64,000 nucleotides of DNA, taken from NCBI RefSeq assembly GCF_947499845.1, contig NZ_CANMPM010000009.1:108441-172440 (forward strand), written 5' to 3'. Below the pieces are notes generated by a model. It was not told where the DNA came from, ran no database searches, and was given only the letters and a program-made list of their open reading frames with translations. Both the position numbers and the translations under genes were made by a program. Origin of the DNA: an uncultured Pseudokineococcus sp. (GTDB lineage: Bacteria > Actinomycetota > Actinomycetes > Actinomycetales > Quadrisphaeraceae). Positions 25,060 through 33,958 of this stretch are shown one piece after another; within the stretch, counting starts at the first letter, position 1; the number at the start of each line of letters is the position of its first letter.

Positions 25060-26201
25060 GCGGTCCGGGGCCCCTGCTCGCCCGGGAGCCCTTGCGCTGG
25101 CTCGTCATGGCCACGCACGTGGGCCCGGACGGCCAGGGCGGCGGCATCGTCCGGTACACGACGCAGCTCGCCGGGGCCCTGGAGCGCCGGGACGACGTCG
25201 AGCTCCACGTGCTCGCGGGCGAGGCGGGGCCGTGGTTCGGCACGTGGATGGCGCCCGAGCGCGTCCACGCCGCCCCGCGCCTGCCGAGGACCGCAGCCGC
25301 TCTCGTCGAGAGGCTCGGCGGCGGTCCGCTGGCCCGCGGCGGCATGGACGTGGTGCAGGGCACCAAGCACCTGCTGCCCCTGCGCCGGCGCACCGGAGGG
25401 GCGACGTCGGTGCTCACCGTGCACGACATGATCCTGCTGGACCGCCCGCAGGACTTCGACCGGGCGAAGCGCACGCTGCTGCGCCGTCCCTACCTCTCGA
25501 GCCTGCGCCAGGCGGACGTGCTGGCGCCCGTCAGCCGGGCCACCGCGGGGCACCTGGCCCGCTGGGTGCCGTCGGCGCCCGCGCGGACCGCCGTCGTGCC
25601 GCTCGCGACGTCCCCCACGCTGCTCGGGGCCGTCCCCGAGCCGGTTCCGCAGCTGCGGGGGCGCCCCTTCGCCCTCGTCGTCGGCGACCCCAGCCCGCGC
25701 AAGAACCTGCCCCTGCTCGTCGACGCCTGGCCGCAGGTGGTCGAGCAGGTGCCCGACGCCGTGCTCGTCGTCGTGGGGCCGGACAGCTGGGGCGAGACGG
25801 TCCACGGCCGTCGCTTCGCCGAGCTCGTCGAGGCCGGCAGCCTCCTGCGCCTCACCGGCCTGCCGGACGCGCCGCTGCGCTGGTGCTACGAGCAGGCGGC
25901 CGTGGTCCTGTGCCCGAGCCTCGCCGAGGGCTTCGGTCTGCCCGCCCTCGAAGGGCTCGACCTCGGCGCCCCGGTCGTCACCTCGCTCGACGCGGCGCTC
26001 GTCGAGGCGACGGGCGACCTCGCCCGCCACCTGCCGGGCGACGACCCCCGGCCCTGGGTGGCGGCGACCGTGGAGGCGCTGCGCCGCGGACGGGCCGCGC
26101 ACGACGCCGGGGCGCCGGGACGGTCGCCGCGGACGTGGGACGACGTGGCTGCGGAGACGGTCGCCGCCGTCCGGGCCGCTCGGGGCAAGCCGGCCGGCTA
26201 G
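25056..26201 (+). CDS. Glycosyltransferase, GT4 family
   Basis: 381 residues with a GT-B fold. The N-domain has GGGIVRYTTQLAGAL; the C-domain has the typical GDPSPRKNLPLLVDAW, LTGLPDAPLRWCYEQAAVV and the E-x7-E donor motif in SLAEGFGLPALEGLDLGAPVV. It adds a sugar from a nucleotide donor to the repeat unit. The start overlaps the Wzy stop by 4 nt. The stop TAG at 26199-26201 overlaps the stop of the convergent flippase gene: the palindrome CTAG gives both. Confidence 0.85.
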   Translation: MSGPGPLLAREPLRWLVMATHVGPDGQGGGIVRYTTQLAGALERRDDVELHVLAGEAGPWFGTWMAPERVHAAPRLPRTAAALVERLGGGPLARGGMDVVQGTKHLLPLRRRTGGATSVLTVHDMILLDRPQDFDRAKRTLLRRPYLSSLRQADVLAPVSRATAGHLARWVPSAPARTAVVPLATSPTLLGAVPEPVPQLRGRPFALVVGDPSPRKNLPLLVDAWPQVVEQVPDAVLVVVGPDSWGETVHGRRFAELVEAGSLLRLTGLPDAPLRWCYEQAAVVLCPSLAEGFGLPALEGLDLGAPVVTSLDAALVEATGDLARHLPGDDPRPWVAATVEALRRGRAAHDAGAPGRSPRTWDDVAAETVAAVRAARGKPAG

Positions 26202-27730
26202 GCACCCGGTGCGCGTCGCGCCAGCCGCAGCGCCAGCACGCCCGTGCGCGCGGGCAGGACGCCGGCGAGCCAGTCGGCGTCGTCGCGCCCGAGGACCCCG
26301 ACCCTCGGCGCGAGCAGGAGGAGGACGACCCCGAAGGCGGCCGCGCCCAGCGGGACCGCGACCCAGGGGGGAGTCGTCGCCGCGACGGCGCCGGCGACGA
26401 GCCCGGCGGCACCGGCGGCCACGGCCGGGCGGAGCAGGACGCCGGGCCGCAGGTCCCGCACCGCGGGGAGCTCGCGCGAGGCCAGCAGGAGCGCTGCGGC
26501 GTAGGCGACCTGGGCGGACACGGCCGCGACGACGGCTCCCGCGGCACCCAGCCCCGGGACGAGCGCCAGGCAGGCGCCCACGTCGACGAGCGCGGCGAGG
26601 GCGGCGGCGCGGACGGCGACGCCCACCCGCCCGGTCCCGAGCCAGTAGGCGGCCAGCGCCCCCGCCGTCGTGGCGGGCAGCAGCAGCAGGCAGAGGCCCC
26701 GCAGCAGCGGTGCGGCCTCGCCGAAGGAGGCGCCGTAGAGCGCGACCAGCAGGGAGGGCCCCAGGGCGAGGAAGCCCGCGACGAGCACGACGCCGACGGC
26801 GAGCAGCACGCGCAGGGCGCGACCGACGACGGCGGAGAGCCGCTCGGCGCCGCCCGCGGCGTGCGTGCGGGCGACGGCGGGCATGGCCGCGCCCGTGACC
26901 GCCGCCATGACGGCGACCGCGACGGAGACGAGCGTGAAGCAGGCGGCGAAGAGGCCGACCTCGCGGGCGGTGCCGAAGAGGTCGATGAAGACGAGCTCCA
27001 CGCGCCGCTCGACGACCTGGGCCAGCGCGAGGCTGGCGACGAAACCGACCCAGAGCCGGGCGACCGGACGCAGCGGCACGGGCGGGCCGGTGCGCTTGGT
27101 GCCGGGGACGCGACGCTGCAGGACGAGCAGCGCGCCGAGCAGGTAGAGGGAGCCCACGGCCTGGCCGACGAAGACGCCCGTCACCCCGAGGCCGGCGAGG
27201 ACGGCCACGACGCCGAGCAGCGGCCCGGCCCCCTGGCTCACCAGGCGGCGCTGGCTGACCCGCGACCAGCCGTCGAAGGCGACGACGCGGACGGTCAGCG
27301 CGTAGGCGAGGGCGTCCACGAAGGCGGTGCCCGCGATGACGCCCCACAGCAGGAGCGGCTCGTCGCGCAGGGCGCCGAGGCCCATTAGGCCCGCGGCCAG
27401 CACGACGCCCGTGACGACGTGCGCCCGCAGCGACCACACGCGCAGCCAGTGCAGCGCGCGGTCGTCCCCGGCGCCCCGGGCGGCCGACAGGAGCTGGATG
27501 CCGGCCTGCGTGAGGGACAGGACGAAGGTGTTGAGGACGAGCGCCTGCACGTAGGAGAGGAGGCTCTGCAGCCCGAGCCCCTCGGCGCCGAGGACCCGGC
27601 TCACCACGACCGACAGGGCGAGGGCCGAGACCATGGGCAGCACCGTGGCGGCGACCCGCCAGAGCCCGCTCCGGACGACCTCGCGCTCGCCGCCCCCGGG
27701 CCGGGGCGGCGGCGCCGCCCCGTCGCTCAC
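26198..27730 (-). CDS. Wzx-type oligosaccharide flippase (copy 1)
   Basis: 510 residues with about 12-14 membrane helices, MOP-superfamily polysaccharide transporter. LWRVAATVLPMVSALALSVVVSRVLG is the usual first helix, and paired motifs such as ERRVELVFIDLFGTAREVGLFAACF occur mid-protein. It flips the undecaprenyl-linked repeat unit to the outer face. It is a paralogue of the flippase at 28827-30548, with which it shares the R-R-V-E-L-V-F motif and overall layout. The GTG start overlaps the stop of the upstream glycosyltransferase by 4 nt. Confidence 0.85.
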   Translation of the reverse strand: MSDGAAPPPRPGGGEREVVRSGLWRVAATVLPMVSALALSVVVSRVLGAEGLGLQSLLSYVQALVLNTFVLSLTQAGIQLLSAARGAGDDRALHWLRVWSLRAHVVTGVVLAAGLMGLGALRDEPLLLWGVIAGTAFVDALAYALTVRVVAFDGWSRVSQRRLVSQGAGPLLGVVAVLAGLGVTGVFVGQAVGSLYLLGALLVLQRRVPGTKRTGPPVPLRPVARLWVGFVASLALAQVVERRVELVFIDLFGTAREVGLFAACFTLVSVAVAVMAAVTGAAMPAVARTHAAGGAERLSAVVGRALRVLLAVGVVLVAGFLALGPSLLVALYGASFGEAAPLLRGLCLLLLPATTAGALAAYWLGTGRVGVAVRAAALAALVDVGACLALVPGLGAAGAVVAAVSAQVAYAAALLLASRELPAVRDLRPGVLLRPAVAAGAAGLVAGAVAATTPPWVAVPLGAAAFGVVLLLLAPRVGVLGRDDADWLAGVLPARTGVLALRLARRAPGA

Positions 27731-28830
27731 GGGCGCGGCCCGTCGAGGACGCCCTCGAGGAACGCCTCCAGGCGCGCGGCCCGGTCGGCCCAGTCCATCC
27801 CGCGCGCGGCCCGGACCCCCTCGTGGTTGACGCCGGCGAGGACCGCCCGCGCCAGAGCGGCGTCCTCCTCGCCCGGCGCCACGGCGACGTGGACGCCGGG
27901 CGGGGCGGGACGCACCGAGGGGGGCAGCGTGGACACGACCTGGAGGCCCGAGGCCAGGTACTCGAAGAGCTTCATGGGGCTCCGGCCGCGGTTGACGTCG
28001 GTCCGCCGCAGGGGCAGGAGGCCGACGAGCGCCCGCCGCATGAGACCGGGGGTGCGCTCGTAGGCGACCCCGCCGTGCACCACGACGTTCGCCGGCAGCG
28101 GGGGCACGGGCACGGTCGTGGGGCCGTAGACGTCGACGGGCAGGTCGGGCCGGCCGCGGGCCATGGCCGTGAGGGCGTCCCAGTCGAAGCGGTCGTCGAC
28201 GGCCCCGACGTAGACGGCCCCCCGCCGCTCGCCCGTCCCGTCGGGCGAGGCGAAGCGGTCGAAGTCCACCCCGTTGTCGAGGACCAGCGAGGGCACGTCG
28301 GGCCGGACCGCGCGGAGCCGCTCGAGGACGACCGAGGACGTCGCGACGAGGGCGTCGACGCGGCCCAGCAGCCGCTGCTCGGCGCGCACCTTGGCCGGGG
28401 ACTCGACGATGTCGGTCGAGCGGTAGACGACCGCCCGGGCGCGCACGAGCCGCTCGACCCCGGCGGCGAGGGGCTGGTCGACGAGGAGGACGTCGACCTC
28501 GTCGAGCCCCAGGGCCCGCAGGCGCCGGCGCAGCGACGGCACGGCCGTCCGCAGCGAGAGGGGGCCGAGGTGCAGCGGCCCGGCGGACGTGGGCAGGAGC
28601 GTCAGGGGCACGAGCCCGGGGACGCCGTCGTCGCTCGTCCGCGGCCGCAGCGCCATCGCGGCGCGGCGGCGGACCTCGGGGTCGCGCCACCGCGCGGCGT
28701 GGGCCAGCGACACCGGGGTGGACAGGTGCGCCACCCGGTGGCCACGCGCGTGGAGCTCGCGCGCCAGGTGGTGGCTCCCGACGGTGAAGACCCCGCCGGG
28801 AGCGGTGTGGCCGACGACGAGGACCCTCAC
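27727..28830 (-). CDS. GT-B glycosyltransferase
   Basis: 367 residues. VRVLVVGHTAPGGVFTVGSHHLARELHARGH is a GT-B N-domain start; VYVGAVDDRFDWDAL, ERTPGLMRRALVGLLPLRR and SPMKLFEYLASGLQVVS form the C-domain donor site. The last motif resembles glycosyltransferases of exopolysaccharide clusters that use nucleotide sugars. It is sandwiched between two flippase genes with 4-nt overlaps on both sides, so all three are translated as a coupled unit. Confidence 0.8.
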   Translation of the reverse strand: MRVLVVGHTAPGGVFTVGSHHLARELHARGHRVAHLSTPVSLAHAARWRDPEVRRRAAMALRPRTSDDGVPGLVPLTLLPTSAGPLHLGPLSLRTAVPSLRRRLRALGLDEVDVLLVDQPLAAGVERLVRARAVVYRSTDIVESPAKVRAEQRLLGRVDALVATSSVVLERLRAVRPDVPSLVLDNGVDFDRFASPDGTGERRGAVYVGAVDDRFDWDALTAMARGRPDLPVDVYGPTTVPVPPLPANVVVHGGVAYERTPGLMRRALVGLLPLRRTDVNRGRSPMKLFEYLASGLQVVSTLPPSVRPAPPGVHVAVAPGEEDAALARAVLAGVNHEGVRAARGMDWADRAARLEAFLEGVLDGPRP

Positions 28831-30548
28831 GCGCCCTCCCGCCAGCGCGCGGGGGACACGGCGAGCAGGGCGCGCCGCGCCGGCCCCGGGACCGTGTCGG
28901 CGAACCACGCGGTGTCCTCGCGCGAGAAGAGCCCCACGGCCCGACCCGCCAGCGCGGTGACGGCGAGGAAGGCGACGAGGGCCGCCACGAGCGCGAGGGG
29001 GCCGTCGACGAGGGCGTCGGCGCCGAGGGCCGCCGCCGTCGCGGCGAGCGCGGTGGCCGCCGCCCTCGCGACGCCGACCGGCGCCGGGCCGAGGTGCACC
29101 CCGCTGCGCAGCGTCACGACGACGAGCACGGCCGCGGCGGTGCCCGAGCCGGCGACGCTCGCGACGACGGCGCCGTCGACCCCCAGCGGCGGCACGAGCA
29201 GCCAGGCCAGGGCGACGTCGGCCGTCGCGCCGGCGCCCCCGGCCGCGAGCACGGGCCGTAGGCGCCCCGTGCCCGTCCAGTAGGCGCTGCAGAGGGCGGC
29301 GAGGGGGGACAGCAGCAGCGTCACGGACAGCCACCGCACGAGGTCGCCGGACTCCGCGAAGGCGGGGCCCCAGGCGGCGGTGACGACGAGGGGCGCCACG
29401 GAGACGGCGCCCCCGGCGAGCAGGAGAGCGAGGGTGACGACGATCCGCAGCACCCGTCCGAGCGCCTGGTCGACGCGCTCGACCTCGCCGGCGCCGTGGG
29501 CGGCGGCGATCGCCGGCATCGCGGCGCTGATGAGCGCCGTGGAGAGCACGAGGGCGATGCCGACGACGTTGAAGGCCACCGAGAAGTGGGCCACCTCCTC
29601 GGCGCTGCGGTAGGCGTCGAGGAAGACGAGCTCGACCCGCCGGTCGACGACCTGGGTGAGCAGCGAGCTGAGGGCGAAGAGCGCCCACACCCGCAGGACG
29701 GGCGGCCAGGCCGGGGCGGGCAGGTCCCGCGTCGAGGGGTAGGGGCTGGCCCGGTCCATCCGGCGCAGCACGACGAGCAGCACGGAGGCCGACACGAGCT
29801 GGGCGACGAAGACGCCGGTGATGCCCGCCCCGAGGAGGATCGCCGCGATGCCGAGCAGCGGCGTGGCTCCCGTGGCGACGAGCCGGCGGACCGACGTCGG
29901 TCCCCAGCCGTGGCGCGCGATGTGCCGGCTCGAGCTCCCCCAGCACAGGCTGTCGACCACGGTCGTCGCGGCGGCGACGAACCACAGCGCCTGGTAGGAG
30001 TCGCGGCCGAGGCCCACCGCCACGAGGACGGCGGCGCTGGTGGCGCCGCCCGCGAGGTGGGCCCACCCGCTCCAGCGGGCCAGGTGGGCCAGTCGCGCCT
30101 CCTCGCGCGCCCCGCCCGCGGCGGCGATGAGCCGGACGCTGGCCGTGGTGAAGGAGACGATGACGACCGACACGAGCAGCGACGAGACGTAGGCCACGAG
30201 GCTCTGCTCGCCGAGGACCTCGGCGCCGAGGAGGCGGCTGATGACGATGGACAGCGCCAGGGTCGAGCCCATCGGGAGGACGGCGCTGGCCGCGTTCCAG
30301 ATCCCCCCGCGGAAGACGCGGCTGCGGCTGCCGCCGCCGTAGGAGCCGCCCGGCGGTGACGCCGGGTCCTCGAGCCCCTCCCCGACGGCGGCGCGGGGCG
30401 CCCCGGGGTCGGGAGCGCCCGGTCCCTGCTCGGCGCTGGGCCCTGGCACGGCGGCTCCGTCCTGGTCGGGGTGGCGCGCGCCGACGCGCGCGCGTCCGGC
30501 GGCGGGTTCGGTCGCGACGTCGCGGTGCCCGGGTGCGGGCTCCGACAC
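28827..30548 (-). CDS. Wzx-type oligosaccharide flippase (copy 2)
   Basis: 573 residues. A hydrophilic Pro/Gly/Ala-rich N-terminal extension of about 75 residues precedes 12-14 membrane helices of the MOP fold (FRGGIWNAASAVLPMGSTLALSIVISRLLG as first helix; DRRVELVFLDAYRSAEEVAHFSVAF mid-protein). Codons in the extension have more A/T third positions than the rest, so a later start is possible. It is the first gene of a minus-strand operon (flippase, glycosyltransferase, flippase). Two flippases may serve two different lipid-linked units, or form a division of labour that cannot be read from sequence. Confidence 0.8.
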   Translation of the reverse strand: MSEPAPGHRDVATEPAAGRARVGARHPDQDGAAVPGPSAEQGPGAPDPGAPRAAVGEGLEDPASPPGGSYGGGSRSRVFRGGIWNAASAVLPMGSTLALSIVISRLLGAEVLGEQSLVAYVSSLLVSVVIVSFTTASVRLIAAAGGAREEARLAHLARWSGWAHLAGGATSAAVLVAVGLGRDSYQALWFVAAATTVVDSLCWGSSSRHIARHGWGPTSVRRLVATGATPLLGIAAILLGAGITGVFVAQLVSASVLLVVLRRMDRASPYPSTRDLPAPAWPPVLRVWALFALSSLLTQVVDRRVELVFLDAYRSAEEVAHFSVAFNVVGIALVLSTALISAAMPAIAAAHGAGEVERVDQALGRVLRIVVTLALLLAGGAVSVAPLVVTAAWGPAFAESGDLVRWLSVTLLLSPLAALCSAYWTGTGRLRPVLAAGGAGATADVALAWLLVPPLGVDGAVVASVAGSGTAAAVLVVVTLRSGVHLGPAPVGVARAAATALAATAAALGADALVDGPLALVAALVAFLAVTALAGRAVGLFSREDTAWFADTVPGPARRALLAVSPARWREGA

Positions 30549-30656
30549 AGTAGGCCCACCCGCGGCGGGGGCGGCCCTCGGCCGCGCCCGCGACGGCCCG
30601 TCTCACCCGGGAGGGGGACACCCCGCGGGGGCGCGCCCTCCCGGACGGCGGCGGCC

Positions 30657-32426
30657 TCAGCGCTCGACGCAGACGGGGTTGCCGTCGCGGACCCAGCCCT
30701 TGGCCTCGTAGTCGCCGAGGGGCGCCTGGGTGACGAGGAGGGTGCCCGGGCCGCCGAGGAGGGTGAAGCCGTTGAGGTGGACGCCGCGGGCGGTCGAGCC
30801 GGCCGCCCGCAGGAAGCCGACCTGGCGGCTCGCCGAGCTCCGGGTGCCGGAGATGCGCAGGCCCTCGACGACCACGTCCTCGAGGGGGCGGCTGCCGTCC
30901 ACCCAGCCGTCCCAGACGAGGACGGCGCCGTGGTCGACCGTCGTGGACTGGTTGGCGTCGACGACCACGCCGCCGGACACGCGGACGCGCACCGGGGCGA
31001 AGGTCCGCCAGCCCGGCTCCTTGGCGATGTAGACGGCGGCGGCGTTCGACCGCTCCACCCGGATGTCGGTGTAGGTGATGTCCTCGCCGCCGACGACGGT
31101 GACGCCGCGGCCCCAGGACGTGCCGAGCACCGTCGGCGAGGTCACGGTGACGCGGCGGACGGGCTGGCCGTCCTGGGCGTAGGAGACGACGGCGACGCCG
31201 TCGTCCCCGGAGTCCCGGACCACCGGCCGGACGACCTCGCCGTCGGAGGAGGGCCCGGTGATGTGGATCCCGTCGGCCCGGGTCCCGCTGACGCGCGCGT
31301 CGACGAGGGAGAAGCGCTTCGCGCCCCAGAAGTAGATGCCGGCCGCCGCGGACCCCTCCACGCGGACGCGCTCGACGCTGACGTCGCTCGCGCCGAGCAC
31401 CGTGAGCTTCATGTCGTCCCAGGTGCCGAGGCGCTCGGTCGCCGTGGGCATCGCCAGCGTGATGTCCCGGATCGTCGTGCGGTCCCCCTGGACCAGGAGG
31501 GCCGAGCGGCGCGGGTCGGTCGCGAGGAGGGTGCCCGTGCCGGCGAGCGTCAGGTCCGGGCGGCGCAGGCGCAGCACCTGCGTGTGGCGGAAGACCTTGC
31601 CGGCGGGCAGCACCAGCGTCGTGCCCGGGGCCGCGGTGTCCAGGGCTCGCTGCAGGGCGGCGGTGTCGTCGGTCCGCCCGTCGCCGACCGCGCCGAAGGC
31701 GGTGAGCGGCGTGCCGCTGGCCGCCAGGGCCAGCCCGGGGTCCGTGGGCGTCGGCGCCGCGGTGGGGGCGCTCGTGGGGGCGGGTGCGGGAGAGGTCGTC
31801 GCGGGGGTGGGGGTGCTCACGGGTGCCGGGACGGGCGCGGGGGCCGGGGTGGCGACGGGGGTCGGGGTGGCGACGGGGGTCGGGGTGGCGACGGGGGTCG
31901 GGGTGGCGACGGGGGTGGGGCTGGCCGTCGGGAAGGGCGGGGCCGTGGTGGGCGAAGGGGCGGCCGCGACCCGCAGGTTCGTGCTGATGCCGTGCGTGCC
32001 GCCGGAGGGCAGCAGCAGGCGGGCCACGAGGTGGAGGCGCTGGCCGGCCACGGGGGAGAGGTCGACCGTGCCGGTGGCGGTGTGCTGGCCGCGCGTGTCC
32101 CGGCCGAGCGACGTCAGCGTCCCGAGGGCGCGGCCGCTGCCGTCGAGCATCCGGGCGCCGGTGATGGCCTGCGGGGAGGTGACGAGGACGGTGACCGCCC
32201 TCGCCGGCTGCGTGGTGCCGTAGAGCCCCTTGCCGGCGGAGGTGATGGAGTACCCGGCGCCCACGGACGGGCTGGCGGTCGTCGCCGCGGCGGTGGTCGC
32301 GGCGGCGGCGCCGGCGGTGGGGGCCACCGCGGGCAGGAGGCCGACGGCGAGGCCCAGGGCGGTCGCGGCGACGAGGCTCCGCGCGCGGCGGGGATGGCGG
32401 TCGGTGGGACGCGTCGCGGTGGTCAT
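30657..32426 (-). CDS. Secreted right-handed beta-helix protein with Pro/Thr linker
   Basis: 589 residues. A signal peptide (RRARSLVAATALGLAVG, cleavage after an Ala-rich zone near 40) is followed by a small domain (about 45-165), a linker of repeated ATPTPV units (about 175-240) encoded by 18-bp DNA repeats near 31846-31917, and a beta-helix starting AFGAVGDGRTDDTAALQRAL. The helix shares DGIHIT, SGDDGVAVVSYAQDG and TRSSASRQVG with the anchored paralogue at 19649-20842. It has one Cys near the end (VCVER). Likely an extracellular polysaccharide-modifying enzyme or binding protein tied to this island. Confidence 0.75.
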   Translation of the reverse strand: MTTATRPTDRHPRRARSLVAATALGLAVGLLPAVAPTAGAAAATTAAATTASPSVGAGYSITSAGKGLYGTTQPARAVTVLVTSPQAITGARMLDGSGRALGTLTSLGRDTRGQHTATGTVDLSPVAGQRLHLVARLLLPSGGTHGISTNLRVAAAPSPTTAPPFPTASPTPVATPTPVATPTPVATPTPVATPAPAPVPAPVSTPTPATTSPAPAPTSAPTAAPTPTDPGLALAASGTPLTAFGAVGDGRTDDTAALQRALDTAAPGTTLVLPAGKVFRHTQVLRLRRPDLTLAGTGTLLATDPRRSALLVQGDRTTIRDITLAMPTATERLGTWDDMKLTVLGASDVSVERVRVEGSAAAGIYFWGAKRFSLVDARVSGTRADGIHITGPSSDGEVVRPVVRDSGDDGVAVVSYAQDGQPVRRVTVTSPTVLGTSWGRGVTVVGGEDITYTDIRVERSNAAAVYIAKEPGWRTFAPVRVRVSGGVVVDANQSTTVDHGAVLVWDGWVDGSRPLEDVVVEGLRISGTRSSASRQVGFLRAAGSTARGVHLNGFTLLGGPGTLLVTQAPLGDYEAKGWVRDGNPVCVER

Positions 32427-32522
32427 GCCGCGTCATCGGGGGGCGCCGTCGCGCCGCTGGAGGAGCGGTCGGGTCCCTCACCCGCCTGCACCGGAGGGGC
32501 TCACCCGCTCGCCGTAGGACCT

Positions 32523-32581
32523 TCGTCCGGTCGGATGACCTGCCGGCGGGAGCCTCAGCCGCGCAGCACCCGACCGGACGA
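32523..32581. promoter_or_regulatory. Inverted repeat upstream of the secreted beta-helix gene
   Basis: TCGTCCGGTCGG (32523-32534) and its exact complement (32570-32581) are separated by 35 nt in the 209-base gap between the GT4 gene and the beta-helix gene, both on the minus strand. It could be a split operator for the beta-helix gene or a terminator of the GT4 gene. No clear promoter hexamers were seen. Confidence 0.4.
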
Positions 32582-32635
32582 GCGGTCGGGCGGCGCGGTG
32601 CCACCTCGTCCTCGGGCGGCGGCCACGGCGACGCG

Positions 32636-33736
32636 TCAGGCGACGGCGTCGACGACCTCCCGCATCCGCGACCGGAAGCGGGCGCGCGAGAAGCCCTCGG
32701 CGTGGGCGCGCACCGCCGCCGGGTCGAGGTCGGCGTCGAAGGCGCGCAGGGCGTCGGCCCAGCGCTCCACGGCCCCGTCGGGCTCCTCGCGGACGAGCGC
32801 GCCCGTGCGACCGGGCAGCACGGTGTCGAGGGCCCCGCCCGCCCCCGCCGCCACCACGGGCGCCCCCGTGGCCTGCGCCTCGACGGGGACGATGCCGAAG
32901 TCCTCGACGCCCGGCATGAGGAGGGCGCGGCACCGGCGGTAGAGGTCGAGCTGCTCGGCGTCGGTCGTGCGGCCGACGAAGCGCACGGTCGGGCCGGCGA
33001 CCCGCTCGCAGTCGGCGCGCGCCCGCCCGTCCCCGGCGACGACGAGGGGGACGCCGGCCAGGGTGGCCGCGCGCACGGCCAGCTCGGGGCGCTTGTAGGG
33101 CACGAGGCGCCCGGCGAGCAGGAAGAAGTCCTCGCGCTCGACGGACGGGTCGGGCGTGTAGGCGTCGACGTCGACCGGCGGGTGGACGACGACGGACTCG
33201 CGCCCCCACCAGCGCTGGATCCGCTCGGCGACGGCGGAGGAGTTGGCGACGAGCGTGCGCACGCGCTGCGCCGCCCGACGGTCAGCGGGGCGGAACGCGG
33301 CCGAGAAGGCCCCGAGCAGCGCCTCGCCAGCGCGGCCGCCGACCTCGCCGCGCCGCATGTCCGCGTCCCAGACCCAGCGGGCCGGGCTGTGGACGTAGGC
33401 GACGACCGGGGCGCTCGTCGCGTGCACCACCTGCGTCGCGAAGGCGTGGTGGCTGGCGACGACGACGTCGGCGTCGGGCAGCCGGGTGCGGGCGTGGGCC
33501 AGCGGCAGCGCGGGCAGCAGGTGGGCGTAGCCGCCGCCCGGCCGCGCGAGCGGCGAGAGCCGTCCCGGCCGCAGCCGGGGCCGCAGGTCCGCCGGGACGA
33601 CGCCCTCCTGCACGACGGGCGCGTGCACGAGCGCCGACGGCCACTCGTGCGCGAGCTGCTCGACGACCATCTCGGAGCCGGCCCACTCGGTGAACCGCTC
33701 GTGGACGAGGGCGACGGAGGGTGCGGGGGGAGCCAT
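32636..33736 (-). CDS. Glycosyltransferase, GT4 family (mannosyltransferase-like)
   Basis: 366 residues, GT-B fold. SVALVHERFTEWAGSEMVVEQL and YVHSPARWVWDADMRRG are features of the GT4 subgroup that includes WbaZ-like mannosyltransferases; NSSAVAERIQRWWGRESVVVHPPVD, LLAGRLVPYKRPELAV and the donor motif GVEDFGIVPVEAQATGAPVVA follow. Probably adds a hexose to the repeat unit. It is alone on the minus strand and divergent from the GMC oxidoreductase gene. CAGACT lies 7 nt before the ATG on the minus strand, suggesting a leaderless message. Confidence 0.85.
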   Translation of the reverse strand: MAPPAPSVALVHERFTEWAGSEMVVEQLAHEWPSALVHAPVVQEGVVPADLRPRLRPGRLSPLARPGGGYAHLLPALPLAHARTRLPDADVVVASHHAFATQVVHATSAPVVAYVHSPARWVWDADMRRGEVGGRAGEALLGAFSAAFRPADRRAAQRVRTLVANSSAVAERIQRWWGRESVVVHPPVDVDAYTPDPSVEREDFFLLAGRLVPYKRPELAVRAATLAGVPLVVAGDGRARADCERVAGPTVRFVGRTTDAEQLDLYRRCRALLMPGVEDFGIVPVEAQATGAPVVAAGAGGALDTVLPGRTGALVREEPDGAVERWADALRAFDADLDPAAVRAHAEGFSRARFRSRMREVVDAVA

Positions 33737-33854
33737 GGGCGGCAGTCTGGTGCAGGCCGGGCGACGGCGGCGCCGCGGCGGGCCCGCGTCGCCCGGACGG
33801 GGGGCGTCGGCGCCCCCGCGTCCTGCGGGCACCCTCCCGCGGCTCCCCGGGTCG

Positions 33855-33860
33855 TAGCAT
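33855..33860 (+). promoter_or_regulatory. Candidate -10 box (TAGCAT) for the GMC oxidoreductase gene
   Basis: TAGCAT fits TANNNT in the 222-base divergent gap; the GMC start codon is 98 nt downstream. Three GGGGCCCGC-type repeats follow it (about 33863-33900). No good -35 box. Confidence 0.35.
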
Positions 33861-33958
33861 CGCGGGGCCCGCCGGGGGGCCCGCCGCGGGGCCCGCGGCC
33901 GGGAACGCCCCGTCCACGCCGTGGTCGACCGGACCACCGGACATGCCGAGGTGCTCCC

